Assembly (NCBI RefSeq): GCF_003990645.1
Contig: NZ_RYZK01000001.1
Location: 842,595-906,594 of the forward strand
Source of the DNA: Shimia sediminis
Lineage (GTDB): Bacteria; Pseudomonadota; Alphaproteobacteria; Rhodobacterales; Rhodobacteraceae
Length of the DNA stretch: 64,000 nt
Reading direction: 5' to 3'
Position 1 is the first letter of the stretch, and each line of letters begins with the position of its first letter. The translations under genes and the position numbers were made by a program. Positions 55,971 to 63,924 of the stretch are shown in pieces. The notes below the pieces were generated by a model. It had not been told where the DNA came from. It did no database searches and worked only from the letters and a program-made list of their open reading frames with translations.

Positions 55971-56921
55971 CTATTCCCATTCCATTTCCTCAAAAACGCG
56001 ACCGGCGTTCTTGGTGGCCAGCTCTTCAAAGGTATCCAGGTTGCGCCAACGTTCCTGATCCACGTAGTAGGCCCCGGCCAGATCACCCCCCTCGTCGATG
56101 TGCGTGCCAACTTTTTCGCGCAGATCGGTCAGGTAGTCATAGGTATAGCGGCGCACCTGGGCCAGATTCGTCGGATGTCCGTGGCCGGGAATGACATAGG
56201 TCGGGGCCAGCGGCTCCATCTTGGTTTCCCAGGTTTCCAGCCAGCAGCTCGTGCAGATCCCCTCAAAGATCGGCAGCATGCGCTCGTGAAAGGCGATGTC
56301 GCCGGCGATCAGCATGCCCCATTGCGGCAACCATACCTGTGCGTCGCCCGGATCATGAGCAGGCCCCATGTGCATGACATGGATGTCAACGCCCCCTAGG
56401 GTCAGCTTGTGCTCGTCTTCAAAGGACAGGTTTGGCGTCACGATACGCGTGCCTTCTGCCTTGTCGCGATTGTAACGCTCCATACCTTGCAGGATGAAAT
56501 CTGCCTCCTCGGTAAAGGCGTCGATCGCATCCACATGGGCGAGGATGTCTACCCCCTGATCCATCCAATAGGCATTCCCGAGCATCGCGTGCCCCTGCCC
56601 GTTTTCATTGATGACCAGCACCACTGGCTGCTCCGTCACAGCCTTGATCTCATCATGCAGCGCCGCCGCCAGCCGCACCGAAGCGCCGCCATTTACAACC
56701 ACAACGCCTTCATCCGTCACGATAAAGGACAAGTTGTTGTTGTGGCCCGAGTTCTCATACGTCGGAGGCGCAGTCGCGCCGATGGCTGAGAAAACATGCG
56801 GGATGACTTCCACGGGTTTCGAGTACAGTTCGGACTGTGGGTATTGGTCCGCGATATCCTCGCTCGCAATGGCAGCGCTGCCAATCAAAGCCAAGGCCGC
56901 CAGTCGTGCAAATCGTACCAT
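55971..56921 (-). CDS. secreted metallo-beta-lactamase-fold protein with degenerate metal site
   Basis: A 316-aa protein of the MBL superfamily with a signal peptide (MVRFARLAALALIGSAAIA). I chose the ATG at 56919-56921 because GGAGG lies 8 bp upstream. The family's first metal-site motif HxHxDH is replaced: residues 107-112 read NGQGHA. The second-half ligands are kept: His189 (GPAHDPGD), Asp208 (IAGDIAF) and His247 (PGHGHP). Hydrolase activity by the standard mechanism is therefore doubtful. Secreted MBL proteins of this type occur near sulfur- and methylotrophy-related genes, but no such role is shown here. Confidence 0.88.
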   Translation of the reverse strand: MVRFARLAALALIGSAAIASEDIADQYPQSELYSKPVEVIPHVFSAIGATAPPTYENSGHNNNLSFIVTDEGVVVVNGGASVRLAAALHDEIKAVTEQPVVLVINENGQGHAMLGNAYWMDQGVDILAHVDAIDAFTEEADFILQGMERYNRDKAEGTRIVTPNLSFEDEHKLTLGGVDIHVMHMGPAHDPGDAQVWLPQWGMLIAGDIAFHERMLPIFEGICTSCWLETWETKMEPLAPTYVIPGHGHPTNLAQVRRYTYDYLTDLREKVGTHIDEGGDLAGAYYVDQERWRNLDTFEELATKNAGRVFEEMEWE

Positions 56922-56967
56922 CCCCGAATCCTCCAAATCGAATGCTTGTCACAGCAATAATAAACAA

Positions 56968-56983
56968 ATTCGCAATTGTGAAT
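56968..56983. promoter_or_regulatory. ATTC-N8-GAAT dyad between the MBL and SDR genes
   Basis: ATTCGCAA and TTGTGAAT form a dyad with one mismatch, in the divergent promoter region. The pattern equals the ATTC-N8-GAAT site I recall for the ArsR-family persulfide sensor SqrR/BigR. No ArsR-type regulator is in the window. Confidence 0.45.
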
Positions 56984-57014
56984 AATTATTAAGTGACGAC
57001 ACGGCGCGCTTGCA

Positions 57015-57032
57015 ACATACCGAGTAGTATGT
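57015..57032. promoter_or_regulatory. perfect palindrome ACATAC-N6-GTATGT upstream of the SDR gene
   Basis: 6-bp perfect arms around CGAGTA, 28 bp upstream of the SDR start, overlapping its likely promoter. The form is typical for a TetR-family operator. Confidence 0.5.
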
Positions 57033-57060
57033 AGCCTGCGGGAAAGACAGGGAGAGAGAT

Positions 57061-57813
57061 ATGCATCTGCAAGGGAAACACGCAATTGTCACTGGTGGCG
57101 GCACCGGAATCGGGCTGGCCATCGCACGGGATCTGGCCAAGGCTGGCGCGCAGGTCACCATCACCGGACGGCGCGCCGATGTTCTGGACAGTGTCGCAGG
57201 CAACGGTCTGCACGCTTTGCAAATGGACGTCAGCGACGAAGCATCCGTGGTCGACGGAACCGCCGCAGCCGTCGAAGCCCGCGGTCCGATCCAGATCTGC
57301 GTTGCCAATGCGGGCATTGCCGAAGGGCGCGCGCTGCACAAGATGTCGCTGGAAGACTGGCGCTTCATGATGGGAATCAATGTCGACGGCGCCTTTCTGA
57401 CCATCCGCGAGAGCCTGAAAACCATGGTCACCACCGACTGGGGCCGCGTCATTGGCGTGTCCTCTATCGCAGGTCTGCGTGGCCTCAAGGGCGCGCCCTG
57501 TTACGGTGCCTCGAAACACGCGCTGAACGGGCTGATCAAGTCGCTCTCAAACGACTATATCAACACGCCCTTCACCTTTAACTCGCTGTGCCCGGCCTAT
57601 GTCGACACCGACATCGTGACCGACAACACCCAGAAAATCATGAAACGCACAGGCCTCTCCGAGGCCGAAGCGCGCGAGCTGATGGTGGGCGTCAATCCCC
57701 ATGGTCGCCTGATCACCCCCGAAGAGGTGGCCGAGGCCGCGATGTTCATCTGTGGCCCGAATTCCGACAGCTACCGTGGACAGACCCTTCAGGTTTCCGG
57801 CGGAGAGCTGTAA
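57061..57813 (+). CDS. short-chain dehydrogenase/reductase
   Basis: A 250-aa NAD(P)-dependent SDR. The cofactor motif is AIVTGGGTGIGLAIARDL, with NAGIAEGRAL, Ser in VIGVSSIAGLRG, and Tyr/Lys in YGASKHALNG. It ends in LQVSGGEL. The ATG has GGGAGAG upstream. Possibly a 3-hydroxyacyl or acetoacetyl-CoA-type reductase, but the substrate cannot be decided. It is followed by the MmcQ/YjbR gene at 10 bp and then kynU. Confidence 0.92.
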   Translation: MHLQGKHAIVTGGGTGIGLAIARDLAKAGAQVTITGRRADVLDSVAGNGLHALQMDVSDEASVVDGTAAAVEARGPIQICVANAGIAEGRALHKMSLEDWRFMMGINVDGAFLTIRESLKTMVTTDWGRVIGVSSIAGLRGLKGAPCYGASKHALNGLIKSLSNDYINTPFTFNSLCPAYVDTDIVTDNTQKIMKRTGLSEAEARELMVGVNPHGRLITPEEVAEAAMFICGPNSDSYRGQTLQVSGGEL

Positions 57814-57823
57814 CCTAGGGCGC

Positions 57824-58198
57824 ATGACCCGCGACGAGTTCAACACTTTCTGCGCCACCCTGCCCGCCACATCTCATGTTGTGCAATGGGGTAATTCCGA
57901 CGTGTGGAAAGTCGCTGACAAAGTCTTTGCCATCTGTGGATGGAACGATGGCAAAGACGCTTTCACCTTCAAGGTGACGCCGCTGGTTTTCGAGGTGCTG
58001 GGCGACCATCCCGGCATCCGTCCAGCCCCATACCTCGCATCGCGGGGCATGAAGTGGCTGCAGCACTACGACACGCCCGGTCTGTCGGATGCGGACCTCA
58101 AAGATCACCTGCGCCTGTCTTATGACCTGGTGGCCCAAGGGCTATCCAAAAAGAAGCGCCGCGAGCTGGGCATTCCCATGCCGAACGAATCCTCCTGA
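57824..58198 (+). CDS. MmcQ/YjbR family protein
   Basis: A 124-aa protein of the YjbR fold (CyaY-like double-wing DNA-binding fold). Visible are MTRDEFNTFCATLPATSHVVQWGNSDVW, KVFAICGWNDGKDAFTFKVTP and the C-terminal DHLRLSYDLVAQGLSKKKRRELG. Function is generally unknown; the basic tail would fit nucleic-acid contact. Ten bp after the SDR stop, so likely co-transcribed. Confidence 0.85.
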   Translation: MTRDEFNTFCATLPATSHVVQWGNSDVWKVADKVFAICGWNDGKDAFTFKVTPLVFEVLGDHPGIRPAPYLASRGMKWLQHYDTPGLSDADLKDHLRLSYDLVAQGLSKKKRRELGIPMPNESS

Positions 58199-58210
58199 TC
58201 AACCGCACAC

Positions 58211-58282
58211 ATCACAAAATGTGATACCTGAAATCACAAGAATTGCTGGTGCAAGGCAAAAATTGATCCGCTAAGCAATTTT
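58211..58282. promoter_or_regulatory. cluster of palindromes upstream of kynU
   Basis: Three perfect inverted repeats in about 70 bp: ATCACA-AAA-TGTGAT (58211-58225), with a further ATCACA at 58233-58238; TTGC-TGGT-GCAA (58243-58254); and AAAATTG-N10-CAATTTT (58259-58282), which ends 16 bp before the kynU ATG. They suggest one or more regulators of kynU. Confidence 0.55.
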
Positions 58283-58298
58283 GGCAAGGAGGACCACC

Positions 58299-59492
58299 AT
58301 GACCGATTTCGCCGCGACAAAAGCCATGTTTCACATCCCCGAGGGGATGATCTATCTCGATGGGAACTCACTGGGGCCCCTGCCCCTCGAAGCGCCAGCC
58401 AACATGGCGCGGGTCATGCGGGATGAGTGGGGGGACATGCTGATCACCGGCTGGAACAAGGCGGGCTGGATGCAGAAATCCACCAGCATCGGCGACCGCA
58501 TCTCACGGCTGATCGGCGCAGAGCCGGGCCATGTCATCATGGGGGATACCCTCTCGATCAAGGTGTACCAGGCGCTGGCCTCAGCGCTGGAACTGAACCC
58601 GGACCGCAAGGTGATCCTCTCGGACAACGGCAACTTTCCGTCCGACCTCTACATGGCACAGGGTCTTATCCAGTCTTTAGAAAAGGGCCACGAGCTGCGC
58701 GTTGTCGACCCAGAGGATGTTGCCGCCAACCTCAGCAATGATATCGCCGTCTTGATGCTGACCGAAGTCGACTATCGCAGCGGCCGTTTGCACGACATGA
58801 AGGCGCTGACGGAAAAGGCCCACGCCCTGGGGATCATCACCGTCTGGGATCTTGCGCACACTGCAGGGGCCACAGACGTGCAGCTGAGCGCTTGCAACGC
58901 GGACTTTGCGGTCGGATGCACTTACAAGTATCTCAACGGCGGTCCCGGCGCCCCGGCCTTCATCTATGTGAACCCCAAACACGCAAACACCGCCCGCCCT
59001 GCGCTTTCGGGATGGCTAGGGCATGACGCCCCCTTTGCCTTTGACCTTGATTATCGTCCGCATTCCGGGATCGAGCGCATGCGCGTCGGCACGCCTCCGG
59101 TTCTTGCGCTGGCCGCGCTCTCTTCGGCGCTGGATGTCTGGGACATGACCAACATGGCCGACATTCGCGCCAAGTCAAAAGAGCTGACCAGCCTCTTCAT
59201 TGCCGAAGTCGAAACCCGCTGCCCAGAGCTGATCCTTGCCAGCCCGCGCGACGCTGATGCACGCGGCAGCCAGGTTTCCTTTGCGTTTGATCACGGGTAC
59301 GCCGCGATGCAGGCGCTTATTGCGCGTGGCGTTGTCGGGGATTTCCGAGCACCGGACATCATGCGCTTTGGTTTCACACCTCTCTACATAGACGAAGGCG
59401 ACGTGATCAATGCCGCAAAGATCATCGAAGACGTGATGACCAATCGTCTTTGGGACCGAGACGAATACAAGGTCAAATCCGCCGTCACCTGA
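58299..59492 (+). CDS. kynU: kynureninase
   Basis: A 397-aa PLP enzyme cleaving kynurenine to anthranilate and alanine in tryptophan catabolism. Motifs are MIYLDGNSLGPLPLEAP at the N-terminus, TVWDLAHTAGATDV, and the Schiff-base Lys210 in VGCTYKYLNGGPGAP. I chose the ATG at 58299 because GGAGG lies 6 bp upstream. Usually grouped with kynA and kynB, which are not in the window. A terminator follows the stop. Confidence 0.95.
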   Translation: MTDFAATKAMFHIPEGMIYLDGNSLGPLPLEAPANMARVMRDEWGDMLITGWNKAGWMQKSTSIGDRISRLIGAEPGHVIMGDTLSIKVYQALASALELNPDRKVILSDNGNFPSDLYMAQGLIQSLEKGHELRVVDPEDVAANLSNDIAVLMLTEVDYRSGRLHDMKALTEKAHALGIITVWDLAHTAGATDVQLSACNADFAVGCTYKYLNGGPGAPAFIYVNPKHANTARPALSGWLGHDAPFAFDLDYRPHSGIERMRVGTPPVLALAALSSALDVWDMTNMADIRAKSKELTSLFIAEVETRCPELILASPRDADARGSQVSFAFDHGYAAMQALIARGVVGDFRAPDIMRFGFTPLYIDEGDVINAAKIIEDVMTNRLWDRDEYKVKSAVT

Positions 59493-59520
59493 CGCACAGT
59501 TCTGAAACCCACCCCCTGCA

Positions 59521-59548
59521 CCCCGTTGGCACCGCCAGCGGGGTTTTT
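59521..59548 (+). terminator. intrinsic terminator after kynU
   Basis: CCCCGTTGGC pairs with GCCAGCGGGG (10 bp, one G-T pair) around a 3-base loop, followed by five T. It lies 29 bp after the kynU stop. Confidence 0.85.
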
Positions 59549-59668
59549 AGCTTCTGGGCCGAAGTTCGACACATTTGATCTCAAATTTACCCTGATTTGT
59601 CCGGAATTCCGCCGCAGCACCCTGCGAATGTCCCCCCAAGGGCGCAGTGTGTCCGGAAATAAGAAGGC

Positions 59669-59691
59669 CCCTCCAAACCACTCATGGAGGG
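59669..59691 (+). promoter_or_regulatory. hairpin just upstream of the RTX-Hint gene ribosome site
   Basis: CCCTCCA and TGGAGGG arms around a 9-base loop, ending 6 bp before the AGGAG ribosome site. Could affect translation or mark a small mRNA leader structure. Confidence 0.4.
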
Positions 59692-59711
59692 TAGAGCAGG
59701 AGTAATGAGTG

Positions 59712-61838
59712 ATGCCACGTGGGTATCTTGTCACCTTGGGGGATTACGTCCTTGATCCTGATGACGCGGTCATCGGACCCTGGAGCTTTTTTGACACCTC
59801 AACCATTTTGGGCACGGGCAGCTGGAGCTGGACCGGCAGCTGGGGTGGTTACTCATACACTGACGAAATCGAAACCGGCGTTTACTACCTGGGCACCGAC
59901 GGAAACGTTTATTTCATTCCGGATTTTGGTCGCGTCGATACGTTGACCTCGGCCACGGTCGAAACCGCCCCTTCCTACACCACATTGGACGGCACCATCC
60001 GCGGCACAGGTGCGGATGACCTGATAGACGAGACCTACGTCGACAGTCAGGGGGACGCCATCGACGACGGAAATGGCGGTGGGGTCGACGGCAACGACGA
60101 CTCGGTCCTTGGCCTGAATGGCAATGACACTATCAACTCAGGTCTTGGACAGGATACTGTTTATGGCGGCCAGGGCGACGACGAGATTGACGGTGGCGAC
60201 GGTAACGACCTGCTCTATGGCGACAGCCACAATGACGGCAATGCAGAGGTTCTGGACTGGAGTCTGGAAGGCACCGACGGGGCCGACCTTAGTTCCGGCT
60301 TTACCCAGGTCACCGGAGATATGTCGGTCACGGTGTCCTTCCAAAGCACCGGTGACAACACCCCGGGCTACAACGTTGAAACCACCGATCCAATTTATGT
60401 CGAAAGCGGTGAGGATTTCGACCCGACCACCTCGCTTTTTCTGACTGGTGAGGGACAGGGCGACACCTCGCGAACAACCATCGATTTTGCGGCCACCACA
60501 GGCAGCGATGTCAGTGACGAAGTCGAGAACGTTTCTTTCCGCATTTCGGATATCGACTGGGCCTCAGGCAACCACCTCGACTATGTGACGGTCAATGCCT
60601 TTGATGCCGATGGCAACCCGGTGGCGGTGACCATCACCATCAGCGGCAATGACTCGGCAGTCGGCAACACTATCACAGCAGCGCAAGTCACTGAAACTCA
60701 GGACGAAGCCAACAGCTCGGTCCTGATCGAAATCGCCGGTCCGGTCTCGGAAATCCAGATCGAGTACTCAAACGGCCTGACCGGGACTCAAGGCATCTGG
60801 GTTTCCAACATCCATTTTGACACGATTTACGATCAAGGCGGCGATGACACGATTGTCGGCGGTTTGGGGGATGACACCCTTGTCGGCCAATTCGGCTCGG
60901 ACAGCATGCAAGGTGACGCCGGCAATGATGAATTCCGCATGTCCCATGGCGATACCGCCGTGGGTGGCGACGGAGACGATCTTTTCCTGATTTCGGACCT
61001 GGGCGAGGCCGTCAGCGACATCTATGTCATCGGCGGCGAAGGCGACGAAACCAACGGCGACATCCTGGACCTTGGGGATCAGGCGGATGTCGGCTCGTTG
61101 TCCCTGACCAACTCTGATGATGCCGCAGGTGGCTATACCGGGACCATTCAGCTTTTGGATGGCACGGTCGTACATTTCTCTGAAATCGAGGACATTCAGG
61201 ACGAAAACGGCAACTCGTTACTGCCCATCTGTTTCACGCCCGGAACGCACATCCTGACCGAGTTCGGCGAACGCCCGATTGAAACTCTGCGCGCGGGCGA
61301 TCGTGTTCTGACCCGCGATGAAGGCCTGCAACCGATCCGCTGGATCGGGGCGTCTATCGCGGATGGCAGCGGCGACTTTGCACCGATCCTTATCACGCCC
61401 CAAACTCTGGAAGGCGCTGAAAGACAACTTCTGGTATCGCCGCAGCACCGTTTTGTCATCGAGGATTGGCGCAACGAGCTGCTGTTCGCCGATACCGAGG
61501 TCATGGTGTCAGCCAAGCACCTGGTGAACAATACCTCAGTGCTGCGGGTGCCTTGCCAACGCATCACCTACATCCACATGATGTTTGACCGCCATCAGGT
61601 GATATTTGCCGAAGGTACTGCCACCGAAAGCTTCCACGCGGCCGATCATGCGCTGTCAGCGATGGGCCCCAGCGCCCGCGAGGCCATGTTCCGCGCCTTT
61701 CCGCATTTGCGCAGCGATGTCTCGGCCTATGGGCCAACCGCGCGTCGCTGTCTGCGGGCGCATGAAACAGGATTGCTCAATCCCGCGAACTCGGCCCTGC
61801 CGGTTGCAGCGATGCAATCATTGGGACTGTCAGGCTGA
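59712..61838 (+). CDS. RTX calcium-binding protein with C-terminal Hint domain
   Basis: A 708-aa acidic protein. The N-terminal part (about residues 1-90) is unassigned. Glycine/aspartate-rich RTX nonapeptide repeats follow (GGQGDDEIDGGDGNDLLYGD near 155-175, and GGDDTIVGGLGDDTLVG near 375-395) that fold on calcium outside the cell, with a beta-sandwich-like section between. The C-terminal about 190 residues are a Hint domain, starting ICFTPGTHILTEFGERPIETLRAGDRVLTRDEGLQPIRW and including HRFVIED and VIFAEGTATESFH. This layout is common in Roseobacter exported proteins, often type I secretion substrates. The start is the ATG at 59712, with AGGAG upstream; a GTG three bases earlier is possible. 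The 3' end overlaps the next gene by 9 bp. Confidence 0.92.
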   Translation: MPRGYLVTLGDYVLDPDDAVIGPWSFFDTSTILGTGSWSWTGSWGGYSYTDEIETGVYYLGTDGNVYFIPDFGRVDTLTSATVETAPSYTTLDGTIRGTGADDLIDETYVDSQGDAIDDGNGGGVDGNDDSVLGLNGNDTINSGLGQDTVYGGQGDDEIDGGDGNDLLYGDSHNDGNAEVLDWSLEGTDGADLSSGFTQVTGDMSVTVSFQSTGDNTPGYNVETTDPIYVESGEDFDPTTSLFLTGEGQGDTSRTTIDFAATTGSDVSDEVENVSFRISDIDWASGNHLDYVTVNAFDADGNPVAVTITISGNDSAVGNTITAAQVTETQDEANSSVLIEIAGPVSEIQIEYSNGLTGTQGIWVSNIHFDTIYDQGGDDTIVGGLGDDTLVGQFGSDSMQGDAGNDEFRMSHGDTAVGGDGDDLFLISDLGEAVSDIYVIGGEGDETNGDILDLGDQADVGSLSLTNSDDAAGGYTGTIQLLDGTVVHFSEIEDIQDENGNSLLPICFTPGTHILTEFGERPIETLRAGDRVLTRDEGLQPIRWIGASIADGSGDFAPILITPQTLEGAERQLLVSPQHRFVIEDWRNELLFADTEVMVSAKHLVNNTSVLRVPCQRITYIHMMFDRHQVIFAEGTATESFHAADHALSAMGPSAREAMFRAFPHLRSDVSAYGPTARRCLRAHETGLLNPANSALPVAAMQSLGLSG

Positions 61839-62609
61839 CTTCAATATCGACGTGGCCTGCTGCCCGTTGGCCCAGGCCCGCACCGCATTGCCGAACCCTT
61901 CGAACAAGGGGCGCGAGACAGGATCGTTGGCCGCGTCCCACTCTGGGTGCCACTGCACTGACAACGTAAAGCCCGGCGCGCCCTCGATATAGGTGGCCTC
62001 GGGTGTGCCGTCCGGTGCCTGACCATCGACCACCACGCGGGCGCCAGGTCGCTTGATCCCCTGCCCGTGCAAAGTGTTGGTCATCACCTTCTGCGCGCCC
62101 ATCAGCTGATGAAATACACCGCCCTCGGTGAACTCAACGCTATGACGCAAGGCAAACTTTTCCTCCAGGGTCCCGTCCGGCGGCATTCTGTGATTATCGC
62201 GCCCGGGCAAGTCGCGGATTTCCGGATAGAGAGAACCACCCATGGCGACGTTCACCTCCTGAAAGCCGCGGCAAATCCCAAGGAACGGCTGACCGCTTTC
62301 CACACAGGCCCGCACCAGCGGCAAAACAATGGCATCCCGCGCGCGGTCAAACTCGCCATGGGCCTCGGTTGCAGCCTCGCCATAGTGCTCGGGATGCACA
62401 TTCGGGCGTCCCCCGGTCAGCAAGAACCCATCGCAATGGCTGAGCAGCTCCACCACCGAGACAAAGCGGGGATCGGCGGGCACCAGCAGCGGCATACATT
62501 TCGCCACGCCCGAGACGGCCTCAGAGTTCATCGTTCCGCCGGCGTGGGCCGGATATTGATCGTTGATCAGATACTGGTTGCCGATAATGCCAACGACGGG
62601 TCGCGCCAT
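61830..62609 (-). CDS. gamma-glutamyl-gamma-aminobutyrate hydrolase-like amidotransferase (peptidase C26)
   Basis: A 259-aa class-I glutamine amidotransferase-like hydrolase, PuuD-like. The nucleophile Cys113 is in FLGICRGFQEVN and the catalytic His is in SVQWHPEWD. Also present are GIIGNQYLINDQYPAHAGG at the N-terminus and FLLTGGRPNVHPEHYGE. It would split gamma-glutamyl amide bonds, as in putrescine breakdown; the substrate here is not proven. I chose the ATG at 62607-62609 with GAGG upstream. It converges with the RTX-Hint gene (9-bp overlap). Confidence 0.9.
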   Translation of the reverse strand: MARPVVGIIGNQYLINDQYPAHAGGTMNSEAVSGVAKCMPLLVPADPRFVSVVELLSHCDGFLLTGGRPNVHPEHYGEAATEAHGEFDRARDAIVLPLVRACVESGQPFLGICRGFQEVNVAMGGSLYPEIRDLPGRDNHRMPPDGTLEEKFALRHSVEFTEGGVFHQLMGAQKVMTNTLHGQGIKRPGARVVVDGQAPDGTPEATYIEGAPGFTLSVQWHPEWDAANDPVSRPLFEGFGNAVRAWANGQQATSILKSA

Positions 62610-62681
62610 GAGGTCCTCATTTGCCTGTTCACCAGCCAACATAGGCCCGTGCGTGGCCAATGGCAAAGGGGTAGCGTGGCG

Positions 62682-63110
62682 TCAGGCCGCGCCAGTCAGG
62701 TTTGCCGCCTCGATCCCCGCCAGCGCCGCCGCAGCATCATTCTCCGAGGTGTCCCCGGTCACGCCCACGGCCCCCACAATCGCACCCTTCTTGTCCTTGA
62801 CCAGTACACCGCCCGGAACCGGCACAACCTGTCCGCCATAAACGCCATTTAGGGCCGCGCCAAAGTGCGGGCGTTCAATGGCGATCTCACCAATCTTAGA
62901 ACTCGGTGCGCCAAACATAACCGCGCCATATGCCTTGCCATGGGCGATCTGAAACCGCCCCGGTGCGGCGCCGTCTTCCCGCTCAAACGCCTGCACATGC
63001 CCGCCGGCATCCAGCACAACCACCGACAACGGGTTCAACTCCATCTCGCGCCCCTTCTCCAGAGCCTTGCGAATGATGGTGCGCGCTTTTCTGAGTGTGA
63101 TGACGGACAT
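62682..63110 (-). CDS. GlcG/HbpS family heme-binding protein
   Basis: A 142-aa protein of the DUF336/HbpS family, small mixed alpha-beta. Visible are RKARTIIRKALEKGREMELNPLSVVVLDAGGHV and GGVLVKDKKGAIVGAVGVTGDTSEND. Some members bind heme or act near glycolate genes. It lies 72 bp upstream of the amidotransferase-like gene on the same strand; a link between the two is not evident. Confidence 0.88.
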   Translation of the reverse strand: MSVITLRKARTIIRKALEKGREMELNPLSVVVLDAGGHVQAFEREDGAAPGRFQIAHGKAYGAVMFGAPSSKIGEIAIERPHFGAALNGVYGGQVVPVPGGVLVKDKKGAIVGAVGVTGDTSENDAAAALAGIEAANLTGAA

Positions 63111-63398
63111 TTGGATTTTCCTATCTGATTTTTACAGCATTCTGGGCGGCCCATGCCCAAACGACAATTCCTATTTTTTAAGAAAGTGTCATCAAGAATG
63201 AAAAAGGAACTGCAAGCACAGAGTTGGGTGGCTTGATGTCCGGTTTGAGCCCAATCGTTCTGGATGCTGTATTGAGCACCAATGACGGCTCCTTCTTCAA
63301 TCGGGTAATTGTTTAGCGTGACAACGGTTTACATGCTGGATAGATAAGTTTGGACTCAAGGCAGCGTTATTAGAGTATTCCTTCAAGAGGTAGACTAA
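63111..63398. other. AT-rich stretch with no recognised gene
   Basis: 288 bp between the HbpS-like gene and the unrecognised plus-strand gene. Base composition is clearly more AT-rich than most of the window. I see no tRNA, transposase remnant or terminator in it. It may mark the boundary of transferred DNA. Confidence 0.5.
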
Positions 63399-63881
63399 GT
63401 GAGCTACGATTTATTGGTGTTTGACCCAAAGATTGCCCCGCGTGATCGGACGGATTTCATGAGTTGGTATGGCAATCTCACCAAATGGGAAGAACAGAGG
63501 GACTACAATTCCCCCATTGGAATGACGGGCAACCTACCGATGTTCTTCGAACAACTTCGCCAAGAGTTTCCTCCGATGAATGGGCCGTTCGCCTACGAAT
63601 TTGACCAAGCAGGGCCAAAGCCTGCGAGCTTCTGGCAAAAATTGTTTAGAGCCAAGCAGCCATCTACTACGCCTGAACCGTTTAACGAAGCGTTAGTGAC
63701 TGACTACAGCCTTGCTGAAAATGCCATCTATATGGCCTTCGCTTGGTCCGTATCAGATCAAGCATACAATCGTGTATTTAACACCGCACTTTCAACAGGA
63801 GTCGGTTTTTTTGACGTAAGTGCGAACAACGGCGCGATCTTACATGATGCAGGCCAATTTGAAGATCTGATGGGATTGTAG
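63399..63881 (+). CDS. unrecognised AT-rich gene, small cytoplasmic protein
   Basis: A 160-aa protein starting with GTG at 63399-63401 with AGAGG upstream. The N-terminus YDLLVFDPKIAPRDRTDFMSWYG and the end GVGFFDVSANNGAILHDAGQFEDLMG have the look of a real conserved family, but I cannot name it. No signal peptide or membrane segment. It is followed within about 45 bp by an insertion-sequence end. AT-rich codon use compared with the rest of the window suggests transfer. Confidence 0.65.
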   Translation: MSYDLLVFDPKIAPRDRTDFMSWYGNLTKWEEQRDYNSPIGMTGNLPMFFEQLRQEFPPMNGPFAYEFDQAGPKPASFWQKLFRAKQPSTTPEPFNEALVTDYSLAENAIYMAFAWSVSDQAYNRVFNTALSTGVGFFDVSANNGAILHDAGQFEDLMGL

Positions 63882-63924
63882 AGTTCTGTTCAGACAATCG
63901 TGGAGAGCTATAACAAGCCTATTT

